In this document: in pieces, positions 57,831 to 64,000 of the stretch
Position numbering within the stretch: the stretch's first letter is position 1
Layout: every line of letters begins with the position of its first letter
NCBI GenBank assembly: GCA_033030425.1
Contig: JAUFSD010000007.1
Span: 310,001-374,000, forward strand
Direction of reading: 5' to 3'
Origin: Verpa conica
Taxonomy: Eukaryota; Ascomycota; Pezizomycetes; Pezizales; Morchellaceae
Length of the DNA: 64,000 bases
The notes under the pieces: generated by a model
Database searches by the model: none
What the model was told of the DNA's origin: nothing
The model's input: only the letters and a program-made list of their open reading frames with translations
Position numbers and translations under genes: made by a program

Positions 57831-60800
57831 CTATTTATTGACTATAGATTCTTCGGTCTGCCAAATACCAACTTCCATCAACAATTGCGCCTCAGCCTTT
57901 TCCCTCTCCTTCTGTAACTTCTCCATCTTCTCCTCTGCACTTCGTGTTTTACGAACTTGCCCGGAGTCGATTATACAAGCCACGATTTCTGCGCGCTTCT
58001 TCTCGTAAATTTTATTATCCCAGTATGCTGGTCCAAAGAGGTGCAAAACTTTTTCTATAACGCGAAGATGTTCTAGGACTAGATAGTCGGGAAAGCAGAA
58101 GGTGCGAGGAGAAAAGGATGGAATTATATGTTTCCAAGCGACGATGATCGCGATGGGATTCATTGCCGAGGGCCCTGAAAATATAAGTGCTCTTGAGTCC
58201 CGATTGTTAGGAAGTAGATATTTCACATTGACGGTTAGCGCCGGGGGGAAAACTCACTTATGGCTCCCCTCAACAAGTTTACACTGTACTTCCATCCCAA
58301 ACATGAACTCGACAGGCCGATCCCTTTTTTTAGCCTCACCAGTAGCAAATTTAATTTCTTCGTTTCTCCACTTCTTTACTTCCTTCTTCAAGAGATCTAA
58401 ATTCAAAGAAGTCTGCTGCTGCTTCAGGAAGTCGCTGCAAGCCTGAACAACCGAACATTCAATCCAAGAATACAGTGCAGCTTGTTGAAATGGACCAATA
58501 GTGATGGCTGGGCTTGCAGCCACACCCGGAGAAAGTTTATTGTTCTTTGACGTATGTTGGGCTATGGACTCATTTCCGTCTGATAGAAACTCATCTTCAC
58601 CCATAGAGGTATCATCCATTTCCCACGGAAGCAGAACGGCTCCGGGGATCTTGTTTCTATGTGGATTTGCCATAGTATTGGAGAGCCCCTTTGCAGACTG
58701 GGAAGTACTAGAACCACTACGAGTGGCGCTTATAATTGGAAGTGCAGTGAGTAAAATCTTTGGCGTGGATGTGCTACTAGATACTTGCAGTGGGTTGCCG
58801 TCATGAATTGGTCCAGAGATAACAATTTTGTTAGCTCTGGGGGGATTCTATCGCTGTCGTTAGTATTTATAGTCCCACTTGATGATTTTATCCTTAGTGA
58901 ACCTTTTTGGTTATGCTTATTCCGTCTTGCACAGCGTCCTGGATTACTCTTAAAAAGGCAGGCTTTTTGATATCACCTCTTGCGTGAGCTTTGTGAATCT
59001 CCTTCATTGGATCCTTTCCAAAACGTGGGACGTGCGCCGTGAACGTAGACCGGTTGAATTTACCACCAAAATCATTTTCCTCTTCTTGGGTAACCTCTTT
59101 AGTCACCCTCATGACAGAAGGTTGCATAGAATTACGTCTGCGGTTGATATGAGCGGGCCGAGATCCAAGATGTATTTGGGGGAGAACAAATGAAAACCTT
59201 GAGCGACTTCAAGCGGGGTATTAGAGAGTTGAAGGTTGAAATGAATAATGGGCAGAAATCTCTAGGGTGACTCTTACAGTTTTTGAGTAGCTCCTGGGTG
59301 ATTAAGAGCTCTATTTACCTCTCTATCAAATGTAACTTTGCGTGAATGCTCACCACTATTACTTCGTGTGACTGGAGAATCTTTATTGTTAGTTTGAATA
59401 TGAGAAGAACGAGTTCGTTGACCAAGAGGGGGAAACTGTTTGCCCCGCCAAAGAAAATTCTCAGCATGCGGAATACTAGTTGCCTTAGGGAACAAAGGCA
59501 CAATAGAACTCGTTCCATAAAATTGATAACCCTCACCATTGTTATTATATACCTTGCCGGGACTATCCTTAGATAGAGCTTGGTGAGGAATTTTAAGAGT
59601 TTTTTTAACTTGTATACCTTTCTCACCCTTTGTGATATTATGGGACTCATTAGAGTCACTTGAGTAGACTGAAGAAGAAGAAGGGGGTATTCGGGTTAAT
59701 GGGAACACAGATATTAAACGCTCTGGAGACCTTGGTGTCGTTAAGGGGTGGAGTCCTTCCCTAGTGGTAGGAGACTTCTTGTTCGGTGATGCAACGAAGC
59801 TCTCCACTGGGCTATGGAGACCTAAAATACCATGTCCCTGGTGAACTTCCTGGATAGACAAGCTGCGGCCAGGCCAGCAGATTTCAGGCTCATTATTATC
59901 CGCCCTAGTAGCTGATTTCATATCCTCCCTAAGAGATGGAACATAGCTCTCAGAACCTAGAGAATTTTGGATTTTGAGATTAGTTCTTTGGAGACGACTA
60001 CCTTTTTCTGAAATTTTTAGTAGGTATGGATATAGATGTACCTATGAATAGTCCCTCAGACCGGCTATGGCGGATTCCAGGTGTTCTATCTTCGGGCGTG
60101 TCCGAACGTGTCCTAAACCCTTTTCGGAAAACACCAGTACCGCTTGCGAAGGTATTATAGCGTGGAGAATGCTTACCTGATTGCTGCCGAGATTCTTCAA
60201 TAATAGCTTGAGAGGCCATTGGAATAGGGTGAGATCCGTCACTATAAGGCTTCCTGAGCCTAAGAGGAGGAACGGGTGTGGGCAGAGTCTTTTCGATAGG
60301 CCTAAATACAGCTGGTCCTATTTCCTGGCATATCTCTTCTAAAGATGTATGAAGCTCTCCTAAAGCTGGGATATCCTGAGAAATTCCACCTGTATTACTG
60401 GTGCTATTGGTTATAGAGGTACCCAGGGGTGGTAAACTATTTCTCCTATAGCTTTTAGAACCATTCTTACTCAAATCACTCTCCATCAATCTCGAGTTGA
60501 TGTCATAATTCTGGTCTTCAGGACTGGAGTTGTTTCTAGATGACTTGGGGCGGATATACACAACCTTTGCTTTACCAGGGCTTTGGGGCCAAACAGGAGT
60601 TGCAAGATCTCCCCAGTAATTTGAGTCCCGGTTCCGCAGTAATTTAGCTTCTGCTTCCGAAATCAATGCTGAAGTTCTTAGTTGCCTCTCCATTGTCGCA
60701 TCAGCACTACGGCTAGTTCCAGTGGGCATATCAAGAGCAGTTCTCCTGTCATAGCTGGTGCCTAGACTAGTATCACCCCCGGATTCTACTATGTTGTAGC

Positions 60801-61167
60801 TGGCTGGTGCATGAAGTCCCATAAACTCAGTAACATGTTTCTCATCAGTGTGTCTCCAGCGGGACCAGAGCTCGGATCCAGTCTCTGTGGACCCAACACC
60901 GATTATATAGAATTCCTTGTAAAAGGCTTGCATAGCAATACTATGATACTGGGGAGCAAAGTCTTGTTGTATAAGATCTTTTATGGCTTTCATACCCTCG
61001 TCATATCTGCTATACATAGCAGGAACTATACTAAGTTTGTCTTTCACCCAGGTCCTCAACGTAGCAGATGTTGGAGCGGTTGGCCTAGTTGTAGGGGCAG
61101 TATTTTGTTGAATTATTATTGGCGGGGGACGATTTCTCCGGGGCTTTGCGTGGGAGGATTCCATCAT
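57831..61167 (-). CDS. Large mostly disordered fungal protein of unknown function
   Basis: Five exons in order: 61167-60042, 60007-59278, 59197-58903, 58847-58258, 58191-57831; 1033 residues, every junction in phase. I do not recognise the family. Residues ~35-95 form a likely helical domain (ATLRTWVKDKLSIVPAMYSR ... YHSIAMQAFYKEFYIIGVG). The middle ~600 residues are Ser/Asn/Pro/Arg-rich and disordered. The last ~200 residues look folded: AALYSWIECSVVQACSDFLK, VEFMFGMEVQCKLVEGSHK joined to ALIFSGPSAMNPIAIIVAWK, FCFPDYLVLEHLRVIEKVLH, then a charged helix (EEKMEKLQKEREKAEAQLL). Splicing links four separate frames: the first intron is only 34 nt but has a strong branch/acceptor (CTACTAAAAATTTCAG); the third uses a weaker GTTCAC donor with a perfect TACTAAC branch. 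The divergent neighbour at 61699 has similar composition. Confidence 0.75.
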
Positions 61168-61698
61168 CTTAGATTACGTTGAGGAATTGCAAGGGATTTT
61201 ATGATGGAATGGTAAAAGTAAAATAGCAAGAGATTGGGAAAGTATGCATGGCCAGGGGGAAATTGAAAGGGAAAGCGGAGGAAGGGAAGGGAAACCAAAA
61301 ACACCTCAAGGGTTTCTAATGCTGCTATTGGCGGGTAGGGCAAATTCCCCGTGTGCCCAATAGAATACAGAAGCAGTGTGCGGAAATTTTCTCTCATTGA
61401 CCCTACCCCACCACCCACCATCACCCACCACCATCACCATCACCTTCTCTCTATCATCACCATCACCTCATCACCATCTCTCCATCTCCCATCTCATCTT
61501 TTTATAACTGAGATTTCATTGCCATCTTCACCATCTCCCTTAGCACATACCTCTAAATAACTTTCTTGACTACGTTTTTTACTCCCCTCACGTCATCTGT
61601 GTAATTTGAGTAGGACTCTCTATCTTATAGGTGAATAAGTACATCCCACTTGACCAATTATATCGGGTAGCGAGACTGAGCATAAACTTTTAGCTATT
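61168..61698. promoter_or_regulatory. Divergent promoter with CACCAT-rich tract
   Basis: A 531-bp spacer shared by two divergent long genes. It contains an imperfect CACCAT/CATCAC microsatellite at about 61401-61500. No specific factor site was recognised. Co-regulation of the two genes is plausible from the layout but not shown. Confidence 0.5.
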
Positions 61699-64000
61699 AT
61701 GAGTCAGGCTCTCAGCGGATCTCCGGCTCGTAAAAAAGGCCTAATGCCTATGGCCCAGCCTTTTTTCCCGCAATCATATGCTGCTGCTCCCATGATGCCA
61801 TACTATGACCAACATTACCAACAGGGTATCCTTATGCCTATGATTAATTCTCAGCAGGCAGGAAATAATAACCACATGTGGCTTCCCCCAGTGCACCCCA
61901 TCTCCAGCTACTACCCATGCTACCAACAAGCTCAACCGGGTTTTGGTATGCCGTTTCCGCCCGAACACCATACTCCCAACCCATACCATAATTCCAATCG
62001 CTATGAACGCCAGGTAAATTGGCGACCTGCTGGTAAAGATTCTAAGGCAAAACTCTAATATCCCCATGCTAATTCTTTCTAGGTGGTACATATATGGGTC
62101 ACGGGAGGCAGATGAGTACATTCGGAGGGGAGCCGAGTTCCTGGAAGTCTCCCCCCCAACACATGGCTGTCCCACAAAACTCACCAGTAATTCCAGAAGC
62201 CAATCCAGCCGGCCAGAGTTATCACCTTTCAAGTCCAGAAGTGTTTAGAAAACAAAATTCTCTCCATCAGCCTACTCAACACAAGAGACATAGAGGAACA
62301 TCCTTTCCGGGTGCTAACCCACCGATTCTTACGTTCTTCGAGGGCTCAAAGAAACCGGACTGGAGTACCTACAGCAGTGACTCTGATCATAACCCACAAC
62401 AGAGTCACGAGCAGAGAACTAATTCTTCTGAGAATGATAGGCAGATTCAAGATAACACCCGGTTAAATATCGGCTTTAGTAGTCTATACGTTAGTAAAAA
62501 TTCTACTACGGCCTATAAAAATCTCCGTAGTGCTCCTGCTAGCCAAGATGCAAGAAACCTCCTAGGCCCCGCAAATATTTCTCAGCAGGAGTCATACTCA
62601 TCTAAGCACCAAGAAACCCGCAAAAACAAGAACAGGCTACCAGATTACAATAATAAAAGTTCATCAAAACCTAGGGCCCATATTCCACCTAAATTTCGGA
62701 AACCACACTTTTCGAGGTCAAGTATGAATATACCAGCGGCCCCGAACATTCACTGGGTTGAAACGAATAGAGCCGACCAATTTGGCAGCGGAAATCCTGG
62801 AGAACTCAGTCATAATAGGGACTTTGGCGGTTATAGTGAACCACTCTCCAGTGTTGACTCTGCGAGTTTGAGCCCACCTTCAACTTCTGCTAGCGCTGTG
62901 GAAAAGTCACCACCCCCACTCATTGTTACTTCAGCCCCAGCCGCCACTGAAATAGCCATCCAATTGTCAGACCCCAAAGGTAGCAATATCCCAAGCACCT
63001 CGAAGCAACTAAAGGCCCAGCCAGTTTCGCAATGCACCGTTAAAACTCTCGGTAAGCCCAGTTTTGCTTTCAACCCCAAAGCCACAGACTTTGTATTTGT
63101 CTCGGAAGCTAGCACCCCAAAGGTCTTTGTTAGAGACGAATATGTTGGTTTCTATATCACCCCCAAAACATATCCTCGTACTCCTCCAGAAGATGTCAGC
63201 CCTATCACGTATGACTACGATCCAATGTCTTGGCAGCTACCAGATAGCTTGACGCCACCTAATAATGAAGGCCTTAAGATTTATGGAGATGGAGAATGCT
63301 CTTGTGAGAACAACCCCTACTCAAGTAAAGCTACAAATCTCCCTAAAGAGTTCACTGGGGAAACTCCTGGAAACATGAACTGGGAGAATGGAGCTTTTAA
63401 TACTATTAAGGATGCTTCTAGTCCGAGATCTTGGGCAAGCTGGGATTCTGATGATGAAGCGGAGATTCTCGAACGCACGATCGGAGCTAGATTTCTCTCG
63501 GCTTTAGGCGAAAATAAAGAAAAATTAGCGGCTACCTCTATAGAAGTAGAGACATCCCTTGGTGATGAGACCTTTGATGATGAGACCCCTAATGATACTG
63601 AGGAGAAGAAATTCGTCGGGTGCGATATTCAAAAAGCTTACGTCGATAATTCAAGTATAAAAGCGGAGACTAGGCAGATTACCAACAATACACAAATCTC
63701 CAGGGGTAATCATCAGAGCTCAGATAAACTTCAGGACTCCCAAATAGCTGATATCGAGACACCCGGGAGGACTACCATGAGCCCTGCCCAAGACGCCGTT
63801 ATTGCTGGCCAACCACTAGACTATCTCAAAAAGGCCAAACTTACAGAAAATTCCTCAAACCCTTTATGTACGGAGGAAAAACGGGTTGAGGCGCATCAGG
63901 AACAGAAAGACATATATGCTAGTATGTCTATAGGGAAGGAAGAGGACCTAAAGTTCAGAGGGGAACTCCGGAAGAAATTAGCATCCGCCCTAGCTCAAGA
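61699..64000 (+). CDS. Large disordered protein, 5' part, truncated by window end
   Basis: Exon 1 is 61699-62032; a 50-nt intron (GTAAAG donor, TGCTAATTC branch, TTTCTAG acceptor) joins exon 2, 62083 to beyond 64000. At least 750 residues are encoded and the frame stays open to the edge. Not a family I recognise. The start is Met/Pro/Tyr/Gln/His-rich (MAQPFFPQSYAAAPMMPYYD), followed by long Ser/Asn/Pro-rich disorder. Better-ordered spots are ANPPILTFFEGSKKPDWSTY, TVKTLGKPSFAFNPKATDFV, RTPPEDVSPITYDYDPMSWQ and SWASWDSDDEAEILERTIGA followed by RFLSALG. The prion-like N-terminus and FEGSKKPDW would fit an RNA-associated protein, but no RNA-binding domain is visible in this part. Only the splice chosen keeps the frame open; the other two phases stop within about 150 nt. 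Confidence 0.75.

Noticed and set aside
1..64000. CRISPR array, rRNA genes, intact transposon or virus-like element
   Set aside because: No regularly spaced repeats, no rRNA-like sequence, and no transposase, reverse transcriptase or integrase motif was found in any frame examined.

Overview
This window is nuclear DNA of a filamentous ascomycete (Pezizomycotina). The genes are eukaryotic and split by short GT..AG introns (about 34-190 nt) with fungal CTAAC/CTGAC branch points. Products include Rpd3 with a long acidic/proline tail, Dpb2, an Igo1/endosulfine, a Pho-4-type phosphate permease and several fungus-specific disordered proteins. Sparse gene spacing and long AT-rich gaps would suit an early-diverging lineage such as Pezizomycetes or Orbiliomycetes, but that placement is a guess. 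All coordinates come from hand splicing; each multi-exon model was checked for an open reading phase across every junction.

Left part (about 2-30 kb), gene-dense. In order: an uncharacterised, probably mitochondrial protein (-); Igo1/endosulfine (+); ribosomal protein eS10 (-); the mitotic kinase Cdk1/Cdc28 (-); COPII coat subunit Sec24 (-); divergent from it, histone deacetylase Rpd3 (+); ribosomal protein uS10 (-); an F-box-like/ankyrin protein (+); DNA polymerase epsilon subunit B, Dpb2 (+); a SPRY protein with a possible lipid anchor (-); a small protein with three copies of an M-D-[IL] motif (+); and a P-loop GTPase with a long charged coiled coil and a predicted CaaX end (-).

Middle and right part (about 31-58 kb), gene-poor. 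It holds a single-pass membrane protein (-), a large sterol-glucosyltransferase-like protein with PY motifs at the N-terminus and a ubiquitin-interacting-motif array at the C-terminus (-), a small Ser/Gly/Arg-rich protein (+) and the phosphate permease (-). The gaps of 4.0, 4.7 and 7.0 kb are AT-rich without credible genes; one carries a strong 50-bp inverted repeat and another region a 9-bp minisatellite.

Right edge (58-64 kb): two long disordered proteins are transcribed divergently from a 531-bp spacer; the right-hand one runs off the window.

How the genes fit together: most of the left block is housekeeping (translation, secretion, chromatin, replication). Igo1 (inhibitor of PP2A-B55) and Cdk1 act on opposite sides of the same mitotic phosphorylation balance and lie about 3 kb apart. 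Promoter motifs fit the genes they precede: MCB-like ACGCG cores before dpb2, CACGTGGG before the phosphate permease, and telomere-repeat boxes before uS10 and the first gene. The most unusual items are the PY-glucosyltransferase-UIM protein and the GTPase/coiled-coil/CaaX protein. No tRNA, rRNA, CRISPR array or intact transposon was recognised.
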